Source: CAG-217 sp963605415 (GTDB taxonomy: Bacteria > Bacillota > Clostridia > Oscillospirales > Acutalibacteraceae). Taken from it: a DNA stretch of 64,000 bases. Shown one piece after another: positions 51,436 to 60,694 of this stretch. Below the pieces are notes generated by a model. It saw only the letters and a list, made by a program, of their open reading frames with translations. It was not told the DNA's origin and ran no database searches. The stretch spans positions 114,310-178,309 of the forward strand of contig CAVCUL010000004.1 in the NCBI GenBank assembly GCA_963605415.1. The letters are read 5' to 3'. Made by a program: the position numbers and the translations under genes. Each line of letters starts with the position of its first letter. Position 1 is the first letter of the stretch.

Positions 51436-52854
51436 TTACTGCTGCTTAGCCACTTTTGTGTCCGTAATAGACTTAAACAGGGAAAGGGGCTGGTCATATG
51501 ACAAGTCACAGCTCATGTGCCACACCATAATGCCGCCCAAACCGGCGTCCACCGCGTAGGCGGTCTTGTCGGCGATCATCTGCACCGAGTTGATATACTG
51601 AGGTGCGGTCATAGGATTGCCGTCATGGTCAAAATCATTGAAGTACAGCAGGTTGGTATAGCGGTCCAGCTTGCCTGCATACTGGTTGTAATTGCCCCAG
51701 TACCCCAGCCGGTTGGTGGGCCGGGAATAAAACGGCACGCCCAGGTCCAGCTGCCCGGCAGAGAAGCCGCCCTTTAGCATTTTGCGAATACCGTTGGCGG
51801 TCACCGGGAAGATGGAGTGATACCCGTGGGCGGTGAACATATCGTACAGCATTACCTCTGCCCGATCAATGGCGGCGATCACATCCTCATCAAATCGCAG
51901 GTCCCAGGGCGCCACGGCAATAGACAGCAGTCGGTCACCCAGCGCAGCGTCCATCTTGCGCAGAAAAGTGTTAAACTGCTTCCACTCCTGCTTGTTGGAC
52001 GGGAATTCATAGTCCATATCGTAGCCGTCAAAGTCGTACTTCTCCACCAGCTTTTGCACGCTCTCCACCGTATGGTCTACCTTTTCGTCGCTGAGCATAG
52101 AGTTAATGTCCGCATTGCCCTCGCCGTAGGGCATAGCCACATCTACGATCAAGTTGATCTTACGGTCGCCAATGGCCTTGCGCAGCAGCGCCACCCGCTT
52201 GGCATAGTCTGCCTCGCCGGTCTCCTTGCCGCTGTCGTCCACAAAGCGAATATCCCCATTGCCGTCAAACTTGGCGGTGCCGAACAGGATAATATCCGTC
52301 ACGCCGTCCAGCATGGAAAAGTCCGCCTTTTCCGTAATATTATTCACGATCAGGTACGCCGTGACCCGCAGGTCCTTGGCGGTCTTGCTCTTAATGTTGT
52401 ACACTTCAAAATCCGTCAGCCGGAATGAAGAGGACGCCTGGTTCACAAACAGGCGCAGATAGCGGTACTGCACATCGCCAAAAAAACAGGTGTGCCCGCC
52501 CTCAATGCAGTCGCTCTGATAGAGAAAGTCAAAGTCTTTATCCGGGCTGTTGCTGCCGTACAGTTCAAACAGGGTCACATGCTTGCCGCTCTCCCGCACC
52601 ACCACGGTGTTAAAAGCCTTGGTCTCGCCCAGATCAACGGTAATGTAGGTATTGCTCTCCGCACTCCCCCGTAGACCAAAGGACTTGTGGGTCTTGCCCT
52701 CCTGATCGGTGAACACAGCGTCTGTGGCCAGGTCTGTATAACCGGCGTAGGTCTCTTTTACAGCGGCCTTGCCGTTCTCGCCACAGCCGGAGAACATCCC
52801 GGCGATCAGCAGCAACGCCAACACCGGTGCCAAAATACGATACAGTTTTTTCAT
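51436..52854 (-). CDS. GH18-like lipoprotein with discoidin-type domain
   Basis: About 472 residues. Lipoprotein signal with lipobox MFSGC (Cys about 24), an F5/8-type carbohydrate-binding domain (about 45-165: TYITVDLGETKAFNTVVVRES, YRYLRLFVNQ), then a GH18 barrel with the catalytic motif YDFDGYDMDYEFPS near 270-280 (DxxDxDxE with Glu as acid). Such enzymes are chitinases or endo-beta-N-acetylglucosaminidases, possibly acting on host glycans. ATG 52854 is preferred over TTG 52860, as GGGGGA is at the right distance. The mature protein would be attached outside the cell. Confidence 0.9.
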   Translation of the reverse strand: MKKLYRILAPVLALLLIAGMFSGCGENGKAAVKETYAGYTDLATDAVFTDQEGKTHKSFGLRGSAESNTYITVDLGETKAFNTVVVRESGKHVTLFELYGSNSPDKDFDFLYQSDCIEGGHTCFFGDVQYRYLRLFVNQASSSFRLTDFEVYNIKSKTAKDLRVTAYLIVNNITEKADFSMLDGVTDIILFGTAKFDGNGDIRFVDDSGKETGEADYAKRVALLRKAIGDRKINLIVDVAMPYGEGNADINSMLSDEKVDHTVESVQKLVEKYDFDGYDMDYEFPSNKQEWKQFNTFLRKMDAALGDRLLSIAVAPWDLRFDEDVIAAIDRAEVMLYDMFTAHGYHSIFPVTANGIRKMLKGGFSAGQLDLGVPFYSRPTNRLGYWGNYNQYAGKLDRYTNLLYFNDFDHDGNPMTAPQYINSVQMIADKTAYAVDAGLGGIMVWHMSCDLSYDQPLSLFKSITDTKVAKQQ

Positions 52855-52911
52855 TTTCAAATCCCCCTTTTATCTCAGTGTAGCATATACCGTTTGGAAT
52901 TGCAACAGAAA

Positions 52912-52942
52912 AGCAGGACCCTGAGGCCCTGCCTTTCCGCTT
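52912..52942 (-). terminator. Probable terminator of the LRR operon
   Basis: GCAGG-CC pairs with CCTGC around GAGG on the minus strand, followed by TTTTC. Confidence 0.5.
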
Positions 52943-52996
52943 ATATTGATTTTGACCGTGGGTGCCCCCACTTGTATATCCGGGCCGCAGCCCCGA

Positions 52997-55900
52997 TTAC
53001 CGGATCACCAGCGGTGTGTACGCAAAGCTGCCGGCTTGCAGCCCCATACACCGCTCCACAAAGATCATATCCCGGGTGTTGATCATACCGTCGTGGTTCA
53101 TATCCACATAACTAAGATACCCGGCCTGGCCCTGATGGGTGCCAAAGATCAGCTTAAACATATAGTAGTCCTGATCGTCGATCTTGCCGTCCTTATTCCA
53201 GTCGCAACCGATCACAGGCACACTGCCGCATTGCAGGTCATGGTCGCTGACCACCACATACAGAGTGCGGCTAAAGCCGTAAGCATAGCGCACAGTCAGG
53301 GCGTAGGTGCCGCTTTTCAGCTGCAGGGAGAAGTTGCCCTTTTCGTCCGTGGTAGCCAGGGTGTAGCCATTCAGCAGAATATCTGCGCCAATGGCGGCGT
53401 GGGTGCCCTTGGTGGCCGCCCGGTCCGCTGCCAGCACCACTGTGCCGGTCACGGTGTGGGTCTCCTCCGCCACTGTGCCGCTACCGGGCAGCACCGTGTA
53501 GCTGCTATCACCGCAGTTTTGGCAGGTGGTAATGCGCACCCCGTCCCGACCGTCGGCCGCAGGGGTCTCGCTGACCACATAGTTATGGCCGGTGGCGGTG
53601 GTGTGCCGCTCCTCCAAAATGGCGGAGCAATACTCGCATACGCCAATGGCGTAGCCGTCATGGGTGCAGTCCGCCGCATACACCGTCAGCCACTGAATAT
53701 CGCCGTGACCGTCGGTGCAAAAGCCCAGGTAACCGGCGTAAATGTCCCGCTTCATGGCGCACAGATCGGCAAACGCGTCTGCGTCCGTGTACAGCTCCGT
53801 GGGAATGCTCCGGGTCTTGGCATATACCGCCGCGTCCGACCCGGCCATGGTATAAATAGTCAGCGCCGGGCAACGGGCAAACACATGGGTGCGGTTGGTG
53901 CCCAGCTGCACATACTGGGTGCTCTGGCTGCCGATATACACCTCCGTCAGCGCCTTGCAGTCTGCAAACGCACCCGGATTAAAGGTGGCTACACTGTCCG
54001 GCACCACCACACCAGCAAGAGCAGTACAATTCCGAAACGCGTAGGTAGGCAGCGCCGTCAGTCCACCGGACAACAATACAGACGCCAGGGCGGTGCAGTT
54101 CTCAAACACATTGTCGCCCAGAGTGGTGACCGTATCCGGCAGCTCCAGCACTTTCAGCGCAGTACAGCCGGTAAAGGCGGAAGCGCCGATCTGCTGCAAG
54201 CCGTCGGTCAGCTGCACATACTTCAACTTTTGATCGTAGGCAAAGGCCTTATCGCCAACGGTGCGCACGCTCTTGCCCAGTGTGACTTTCTTTAACTTTT
54301 CATTACAGGACAGCGCCCAGTCGCCGATGGCAGAGGCGGTGTTCTCCGTATGATCGCTCTTGCCGGTCACAGCGGCGTAAAGAGTAGATTTATCTTTAGA
54401 ATACAGCCCGGTGCCGTCTGCGTACAAATAGGGATTGTCGCTGCTGACGGTCACCTGCTCCAGATTGCCGTTACCGATGAACTCGGCGGCAAAGGCCTTG
54501 GTATAATCCGCAGTGTAGCCCTTTTTGATCTCATAGCCGATCTGCTGCACCTGCTTGCCCAGGGCCACGCTCTTGACCTTATCCGTCTGGGCTGCCAGGA
54601 AGTGCATACTCAGTGCAGTGGCGTTGTCGCCCACCACCACAGCCAGGCCGGCGGTGTTCTCGCCAATGCGGCGGAAGCTGTTGTAGCCCTCCACGGAGTA
54701 GGCCATACCTGCGCCGGGGATCATGGGCTTTTGGCCGCCGTAATAGGCCAGGTGACAAGCCACCATATCTGCGTTGGTCAGCATATTGACAGCGCTGTCC
54801 AGGGTCAGCTGGTAGCAGTTCACCGCGTTGTCAAAAGCGTAGCTCTCTACCTTGGTCAGGGCGCTGCCCAGAGTGATCTTCTCCACATTCAGCATTCCGG
54901 CAAAGGCACGACTGCAAACAGTTTTTACACTGTTTGGCAAAGTCAGAAACACCAGTGACACCGCATTTTGGAACGCATTGGCGCCAATGGTCTCCACACC
55001 CTCTTCAAAGGCAATGTCTTTCACACCGGTGCAGTCTGCAAAGGCATAGGCCGGCACTTCCGTCAGCCCGCTGCCGATCTCGATCCCGGTGGCGCCGGTG
55101 CAATCGCGAAAGGCGCCTACGCCCAGCTGGGTCACGCTATCCGGCACGCTGATGGCCGCCAGTGCGCTACAACCGGCAAAGGCCTCACTGCCAATGGACA
55201 CGGTGCCGCCCAGGTCCAAATGGGTCAGCGCCTTACAGTCCGTAAAGGCGCGATCGTCGATCACAGCCGCCCCTTTACCCAGGGTCAGATCGGTGAGCCC
55301 GGTGCACCCGGCAAAGGCGGTGGTGGTGATCTTTGTCACCGCCGGCAGTTCCAGAACCTGCAAGGCTGTGCAGTTTTGGAACGCATTGTCGCTAATGGTG
55401 GCAGCCAGGGGCAGATCCACCGTTTGCAGTGCCGTACAATCGGCAAAGCTGTTGGCGCCGATCTTGGTCACTGCCGGCAGGCTGACGCTTTTCAGCCCGG
55501 TGCAGCCCACAAAGGCGTCTGAATTGATATTGGTCAGGCTGTCCGTTGCTGTAACCTGCTCCAGGGTGGTGATCCCGGCAAAGATCTCGCCCAGGTTCTT
55601 CACACCGTTTAACAGGTGTACGGAGCGCACCCCGGCCTGCCGTACTTTCCACAGCTGGCCGTTCGCCAGGTAAAAGCCCTGTACTCCTCCCACATTGGTG
55701 GCATTGGTGGACAGTGCGCCGGTGCGCTTGTCAAAGTACCAGTCGCCGTCGCCCACGGTGCCGTACAGGTAATTCTCCTCGTTAAAGTCCGTGTCCTCCG
55801 GGCCGATCATTTTATACTTTAGATCATTTTGCTTGGCATAGCGAATGGCCTCGCTGGCCGCCGGTGCAATAACGGTCACATCTTCCATTTTGAACACGGT

Positions 55901-57805
55901 CACATTGCCGTTGCTCTCCGAGGCAGTAAAGCCCAGGGGGTACTTGCCCATCTCCGTCAGGCTCATAGGCAGACGGAAAGTGGCCTTGCACCCGGCAAAG
56001 GCATAATCGCCCAGGGTTTTAACACCGCTGACCACAGACACCTCTGTGAGCGCGCTGCCTGCAAAGGCCATACGGCCCATCTGCTGCACCGTGTTCGGCA
56101 CCACCAGCGAAGTCAGCCCGCTGGTATAAAAGGCATAGTCGCCAATGCTCACCAGCGACTCCGGGAAGTCAATGGAAGTCAGCGCCGTGCAGGCACGAAA
56201 GGCGTTGTTCCCAATACGAGTGACGTCCTCGTTCAGCTCCACCGAGGTCAACTTGCGGCAGTTGCGGAACGCGCCGTCGTTGATCTCCGTTACATCTATA
56301 CCGGTGGCCACCTTTTGCAGGACAGAGTATTCAAAGGCGCCGGGTGCAATGTACAGCCCCTGGGGAATGTCAAACGCCTTGATCTGGGTATAAGCGAACA
56401 CATCGGTGGGCAGGGTCTCCACACCGCCCAGGCTGACGATCTCCGCCAGCGCGCTGTGTTCAAAAGCGCTCTCCCCCAGCCGGGTCACCGTCATAGGCAG
56501 ATCCAGTTCGGTCAAACCGGTTTCGCTAAAGGCGCCGTCGCCAATAGCGGTAATACCAGTAAAATCAAAGTTCGTTAAAGCCGTACAACCGGCAAATGCG
56601 GTATCCGGTACGGTGGTCAAATTCTTTGGCCAATGTACCGTAGTCAGGGCCGAGCAGCCGTCAAACACGCCCTCGCCCATTTCCGTCACACTGTCCGGCA
56701 GGGTGACCTCTTGCAGCTTGGTGCAGCCCGCAAAAGCGCCGTCGCCAACGGTAGTCAGGCTGTCCGGCAGGTCCACCCGGGTCAGGGGCAGATTGGCAAA
56801 TACCGTGTCTGCCAGCCGGGTCATACCCTCGCGCACATGCACCACCGCCAGGCAGCTGCCGTCAAAGGCAGTCTCCGCAATGCTGGTCACCGTACCTGGA
56901 ATGGTCAGTTCCGTCAGCGCCACACAGCCACCCAGCGCACTGCTGCCAATGGTAGTCAGCCCCTCCGGTAGCTGCAAGTCCGTTAAGGATCTGCAATTAA
57001 AGAATGCAGACTGTTCAATGGACTGCACCCCCGCAGGCAGGTTCACCTGCTCCACAGCGCTGGCGTAGAACATACGCTTGGGCACGGCAGTCATACCGGT
57101 GCCCAGGGTAGCCTGGGTCAGGGAAGCAGTCTGCTCAAAGGCGCTGGCGCCTACGGTTGTGACCGTGTCCGGCAGCACCGCCCCTGTCACGCCGGAGCGG
57201 CAAAATGCCTTATCGCCAATGCCCTCCAGCAGCGGCGGCAGAGTAATGTCCAATTCCCGACAGCCATAGAATGTGTAATCGCCGATCTTGGTAACGCCCT
57301 GGGGCATATTCAGGGTATCCAAATACTTGCAACCGTCAAACATATGGTCGCCCAGGGTGTGCATACCTACCGGCAAGCGCACTTCCACTAAGTAAGTGGC
57401 GCCCTTGCAGCTAAAGTTCTCATCGGTCAGGCTGTCCGGCAGGTAAATATCTGTGGTAGACGCGGTGGCAATCACATACGCGTCGTCGCCCTCCGGGCCA
57501 ATGGCGGTCACGCCCTCTTCCACCACTAAGCTTTTGAGAACGAAGGCGTCCGTCATATCCTCCGCCTCACTCCAGGTTGGCACCAGCACCTGGCCGGAGA
57601 ACCGACCGGTGCCACTGACCGTTAAGGTATCGGTGTCGTAATCATAAGTCATTGCAATGTCCGCATTCGTCGGGTCGGTACAGGCAACGACGCCGGTCTC
57701 CGTATCCGCCGCCAGCGCTTGCAGGGGCGCGCCGGAGAGCGTCAGCAGCAGGCACAAAAGCAGTGCCGTCAACCGCTGTCCAGTTCTTATCCGTTTTGTG
57801 TTCAT
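52997..57805 (-). CDS. Giant secreted BspA-type LRR protein with C-terminal dockerin
   Basis: 1602 residues. Signal peptide (hydrophobic 12-31, ends QALAA). Residues about 100-1390 are TpLRR/BspA repeats with the recurring IGDxAFxxCTAL pattern, in two blocks separated near 690-740. Then a Cys-pair domain (CTHDGYAIGVCEYC, CQNCGD), a carboxypeptidase-regulatory-like beta domain (GYTLATTDEKGNFSLQLKSG), and at the C-terminus two calcium loops DWNKDGKIDDQD and DMNHDGMINTRD spaced as in a type I dockerin. So it should be exported and bound to a cohesin. ATG 57805 behind AAGGAGGGG, 11 bases after the sensor gene. Confidence 0.92.
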   Translation of the reverse strand: MNTKRIRTGQRLTALLLCLLLTLSGAPLQALAADTETGVVACTDPTNADIAMTYDYDTDTLTVSGTGRFSGQVLVPTWSEAEDMTDAFVLKSLVVEEGVTAIGPEGDDAYVIATASTTDIYLPDSLTDENFSCKGATYLVEVRLPVGMHTLGDHMFDGCKYLDTLNMPQGVTKIGDYTFYGCRELDITLPPLLEGIGDKAFCRSGVTGAVLPDTVTTVGASAFEQTASLTQATLGTGMTAVPKRMFYASAVEQVNLPAGVQSIEQSAFFNCRSLTDLQLPEGLTTIGSSALGGCVALTELTIPGTVTSIAETAFDGSCLAVVHVREGMTRLADTVFANLPLTRVDLPDSLTTVGDGAFAGCTKLQEVTLPDSVTEMGEGVFDGCSALTTVHWPKNLTTVPDTAFAGCTALTNFDFTGITAIGDGAFSETGLTELDLPMTVTRLGESAFEHSALAEIVSLGGVETLPTDVFAYTQIKAFDIPQGLYIAPGAFEYSVLQKVATGIDVTEINDGAFRNCRKLTSVELNEDVTRIGNNAFRACTALTSIDFPESLVSIGDYAFYTSGLTSLVVPNTVQQMGRMAFAGSALTEVSVVSGVKTLGDYAFAGCKATFRLPMSLTEMGKYPLGFTASESNGNVTVFKMEDVTVIAPAASEAIRYAKQNDLKYKMIGPEDTDFNEENYLYGTVGDGDWYFDKRTGALSTNATNVGGVQGFYLANGQLWKVRQAGVRSVHLLNGVKNLGEIFAGITTLEQVTATDSLTNINSDAFVGCTGLKSVSLPAVTKIGANSFADCTALQTVDLPLAATISDNAFQNCTALQVLELPAVTKITTTAFAGCTGLTDLTLGKGAAVIDDRAFTDCKALTHLDLGGTVSIGSEAFAGCSALAAISVPDSVTQLGVGAFRDCTGATGIEIGSGLTEVPAYAFADCTGVKDIAFEEGVETIGANAFQNAVSLVFLTLPNSVKTVCSRAFAGMLNVEKITLGSALTKVESYAFDNAVNCYQLTLDSAVNMLTNADMVACHLAYYGGQKPMIPGAGMAYSVEGYNSFRRIGENTAGLAVVVGDNATALSMHFLAAQTDKVKSVALGKQVQQIGYEIKKGYTADYTKAFAAEFIGNGNLEQVTVSSDNPYLYADGTGLYSKDKSTLYAAVTGKSDHTENTASAIGDWALSCNEKLKKVTLGKSVRTVGDKAFAYDQKLKYVQLTDGLQQIGASAFTGCTALKVLELPDTVTTLGDNVFENCTALASVLLSGGLTALPTYAFRNCTALAGVVVPDSVATFNPGAFADCKALTEVYIGSQSTQYVQLGTNRTHVFARCPALTIYTMAGSDAAVYAKTRSIPTELYTDADAFADLCAMKRDIYAGYLGFCTDGHGDIQWLTVYAADCTHDGYAIGVCEYCSAILEERHTTATGHNYVVSETPAADGRDGVRITTCQNCGDSSYTVLPGSGTVAEETHTVTGTVVLAADRAATKGTHAAIGADILLNGYTLATTDEKGNFSLQLKSGTYALTVRYAYGFSRTLYVVVSDHDLQCGSVPVIGCDWNKDGKIDDQDYYMFKLIFGTHQGQAGYLSYVDMNHDGMINTRDMIFVERCMGLQAGSFAYTPLVIR

Positions 57806-57816
57806 ATCGCCCCTCC

Positions 57817-59868
57817 TTAATCGTCTGTGCCGGGGATCACTTCCGGCAGATCCTGTTTCAGCTCAATTTTGATCTGGTTGGCCTTGGCGTACTGGTACGG
57901 AGTGGTGCCCAAATAGCACCGCACCACCAGCCGCTTGGAGCCGTACAGCACCTGGTCCTCCATCACCGGGGACAGGCAGTTAAAGTTCACATCACGCAGC
58001 AGCACGCTGTACAGCGCTCGCTTGCCGATATACTTGACCGTGCCGGGCACGGTGATTGCCGTGGCCTTGCAGCTTTCAAAGGCACCGGCCTCGATCTGCT
58101 CCACGCCCTCCGGCAGCACAATAGTCTTGGCGTTGGTGGCACGGAACGCGTCTTCCGGCACCACGGCAATGCCTGCGGGCAGCCGCACCTCCGTCAGTCC
58201 GGGGCAGTAGGCAAAGGCCCGCTTGCCAATGGACTGAACGGTCCCGGGCAATGCGCCGATCTTCAGCTGCCGACAGAAGTAAAAGGCATTTTCACCGGCC
58301 GATTCCAGCTGCGCCGGGAAGTTGAACTCCACCAGCTGGCAGTCGGAGAACGCATAGTTCCCTACGGTGGTCAAATTCTCTGTACCGGTCACCGTTTGCA
58401 GCGCTTCGCAGCCCTCAAAGGCCCAGGCGCCGATCTCTGTGACCCGGCCCTCCAGGTCTACGCGCTCCAGCAGGGCACAGTCGTTGCACAGCCCCTCCGG
58501 CACCGCCGTTACCTGCGGGCCAAGGCTCAGGGTGCGCAGCGCCGTTTGTGCCAGCGCGCGGGAGCCGATGGTGGCCAGGTTCTCCCCGGCGGTCCATTCT
58601 TCCAGTGCGGTACAACCGGCAAAGGCGTTCTCCCCTACCTGCACCGCCGACGGCAGGTCCGCCGTGGTCAGCGCCGTACAACCGCTAAAGGCATTGTCGC
58701 CCACCAGGGTCACATACGGCAGAACCAGGTTCTCCAACTCGGTGTGCTTTTGGAACACGCCGTCTGCAATGGCAAAAATGCGGTTACCCTCTACGGTATC
58801 GCAGGTGAGCCGGGCAACGGTCCCACGGTAAGCGGTGATGTACGCCCCTGCCCTGCAAAGCAGGTAGTCGTACAGGTCCGTTTGGCAAATGGTACTCTCT
58901 CTTGTTTCTTCATTGGGTCGCACGGTAATGGGTATTTCCACCAAAAAGCCCTTGTACAGAATGTTCAGGGTCACATCTGCCGTGCGGTTCATATTCACTT
59001 GGGTGGTGTAAGTGCAGTCCGCCAGCGCCACCGGCTTGGTGGTGCCGTCGCTCCAGTCTGCCGTTAAGGTCAGACCGTCGTAGCTGAGCTGCTCGCCGTA
59101 AATATAATGGCACTTAAAAGTTTCGTTCAGCTGGGCATTCAGCCCTATCACCCGTACCGCCTTGGTGGTCTCCTCCGGTCGATCCGGCTGTGTGGGCTTG
59201 TGGTGCACATTGTCGCCGGTCACTTTCTTGGTGGTGGTCTCTTTCTTGGTGGTGCTCTCCTGCTCACCCGACCCGGTAGTTGTTTCCATTGTGGTGGGCT
59301 GGGTGGTCGTAGGCGCCGTGGTAGTCTCCTCCGGCGGGCGGGTGGTGGTTTCTTCCTCCCTGCTGTCGGTGGTGCGCTCCGGCACCGTAGTGGTCTCGGC
59401 CTTTTCCGTGGTGCCGGGTACGGTGGTAGGCTCGTCATCGTCGTCCTCACCGACAATGACCTCCGGCCCCTTGCTCCGCACGCTGGCAGTAATGGCCTTA
59501 CCGATATGCTCTAAAATGTTATAATCAAACGCAGCGTCTACCATGGCGTTTACGCTGATGGTGGAGGCCAGGATCGCCGCAGCGATCAACGCGCCCCGGG
59601 CTGCGCCGTTCAGTCGGGCCGTATTGCCGGCCTTGCGCTGGATCAGGCGCAGGAACGCTTTGTCCTGCATCAGCGGCACCAGCACTGCTAAGTGGTCCCG
59701 ATCCTGCCGAATTTCCAGCAGGGCGTCTACGCATTCATCAATCAGGTCGCAGTTCATTTCTGCTTCCGGCTTCTGCATTTCTTCATCGATCACCGTCTCT
59801 AACAGACGGATCAAATCGTCCTGGTTCACTTTTTCTGCAATGGTTTTATCAATATGCAGCGTCGCCAT
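57817..59868 (-). CDS. Putative anti-sigma/LRR sensor fusion membrane protein
   Basis: 683 residues. Cytoplasmic N-domain (1-88) with VIDEEMQKPEAEMNCDLIDE, one membrane segment (about 92-110), post-membrane FDYNILEHIGKAI, a Thr/Glu/Pro-rich linker (about 145-235), a bacterial Ig-like domain (about 240-315: SYDGLTLTADWSDGTTK) and BspA LRRs (about 340-650). The N-domain aligns by eye with that of the protein at 50598. It follows the sigma gene at 59888 by 19 bases, which argues that the N-domain binds that sigma factor while the LRRs contact an outside ligand, as in RsgI proteins. ATG 59868 behind AAAGGA. Function is inferred. Confidence 0.8.
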   Translation of the reverse strand: MATLHIDKTIAEKVNQDDLIRLLETVIDEEMQKPEAEMNCDLIDECVDALLEIRQDRDHLAVLVPLMQDKAFLRLIQRKAGNTARLNGAARGALIAAAILASTISVNAMVDAAFDYNILEHIGKAITASVRSKGPEVIVGEDDDDEPTTVPGTTEKAETTTVPERTTDSREEETTTRPPEETTTAPTTTQPTTMETTTGSGEQESTTKKETTTKKVTGDNVHHKPTQPDRPEETTKAVRVIGLNAQLNETFKCHYIYGEQLSYDGLTLTADWSDGTTKPVALADCTYTTQVNMNRTADVTLNILYKGFLVEIPITVRPNEETRESTICQTDLYDYLLCRAGAYITAYRGTVARLTCDTVEGNRIFAIADGVFQKHTELENLVLPYVTLVGDNAFSGCTALTTADLPSAVQVGENAFAGCTALEEWTAGENLATIGSRALAQTALRTLSLGPQVTAVPEGLCNDCALLERVDLEGRVTEIGAWAFEGCEALQTVTGTENLTTVGNYAFSDCQLVEFNFPAQLESAGENAFYFCRQLKIGALPGTVQSIGKRAFAYCPGLTEVRLPAGIAVVPEDAFRATNAKTIVLPEGVEQIEAGAFESCKATAITVPGTVKYIGKRALYSVLLRDVNFNCLSPVMEDQVLYGSKRLVVRCYLGTTPYQYAKANQIKIELKQDLPEVIPGTDD

Positions 59869-59887
59869 AACGCGTCCTTTCCGGGAG

Positions 59888-60403
59888 TTAAAACAGCTGG
59901 TTTATGATCTCCCTTAATTTTTTTCGCAGCCGATGGAGCCGCGTGGTCACTGCCGGTACGCTCATATTCATGCGTGCGGCAATGTCTTCGATCTTTAGAT
60001 CCTCTATGTAACGCATAGAGAACAGGGCTGCGTCCGTGTCTGACAGAGCGGCACTGATCTGGCGGGAATATTCCTCAAAGGTCAGTCGCTCGTCCGGGTC
60101 CGCATTCTGGGCGGGGATTTCGATCACTTCGTCCAGGGTAGTGCAGTTTTGCGCCCGCTTTTGCCGATCAAACTGCTTTTGCACCAGGTGGTCCGCCGTG
60201 CGGTACAAAAACGCCCGTGGCGCTGCAAACGCCTCGCCGGTGCGCAGCCGCTTGTAGTAGATCACAAAGGCCTCTTGCGCCACATCCTCACTTTTGTGCG
60301 GGTCGCCCAATCGAGAGAGCGCATAGCGGTAGATCGCCGTGTAATACTTGGCGTACCCCTCTTGCAACAGATCGTCTGCTTTCTTTTTCTCGCTGCCTGC
60401 CAA
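59888..60403 (-). CDS. ECF-type sigma-70 factor 2
   Basis: 171 residues. Region 2: YRYALSRLGDPHKSEDVAQEAF; region 4 helix-turn-helix: LKIEDIAARMNMSVPAVTTRLHRLRKKL. No regions 1 or 3. The start is TTG at 60403 with AGGAGG eight bases upstream. First gene of the sigma-sensor-LRR operon, likely autoregulated as ECF operons often are. Confidence 0.9.
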   Translation of the reverse strand: MAGSEKKKADDLLQEGYAKYYTAIYRYALSRLGDPHKSEDVAQEAFVIYYKRLRTGEAFAAPRAFLYRTADHLVQKQFDRQKRAQNCTTLDEVIEIPAQNADPDERLTFEEYSRQISAALSDTDAALFSMRYIEDLKIEDIAARMNMSVPAVTTRLHRLRKKLREIINQLF

Positions 60404-60694
60404 ATCGTGCCACCTCCTTTCAGCCGCCTTTCACTTAGTAGTCCGTTGGGCGGGTCAAAACCTTACACCCTTTTGATATTTTTTGCAAAAAAGTGTGTCG
60501 CCTTATTGTACCACATTTTGACCGGTTCTGCCTACCGGGGGCAACGAATTTTGACGGATTTTTATCGACTAAGAATTTTTTCGATTCATCGCATATATCG
60601 ACAGACTTCAACGGCACCGGCAGGATATAATGCAGCTGTAGGGACAATCCCTGCATCGTGCGCTTTGGCACAAAAAAGAAAGAGGTGTACCAAA
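60404..60694. promoter_or_regulatory. Divergent region, sigma 2 operon / secreted-protein gene
   Basis: About 290 bases. A TATAAT at 60626-60631 on the plus strand lacks a good -35, and TGTAGGGACAATCCCTGCA at 60637-60655 forms a small hairpin that also starts with GTAG. Promoters for the sigma operon were not identified; an ECF-type site is possible. Confidence 0.4.

Noticed and set aside
53000..59000. Possible CRISPR or tandem DNA repeat array
   Set aside because: The periodicity is that of protein leucine-rich repeats (about 69 bases) with diverged DNA; no identical repeats or spacers.
52946..59067. Several long plus-strand frames opposite the LRR genes
   Set aside because: Repeated LRR codons produce regular antisense frames; they lack start signals and stop inside repeat blocks.
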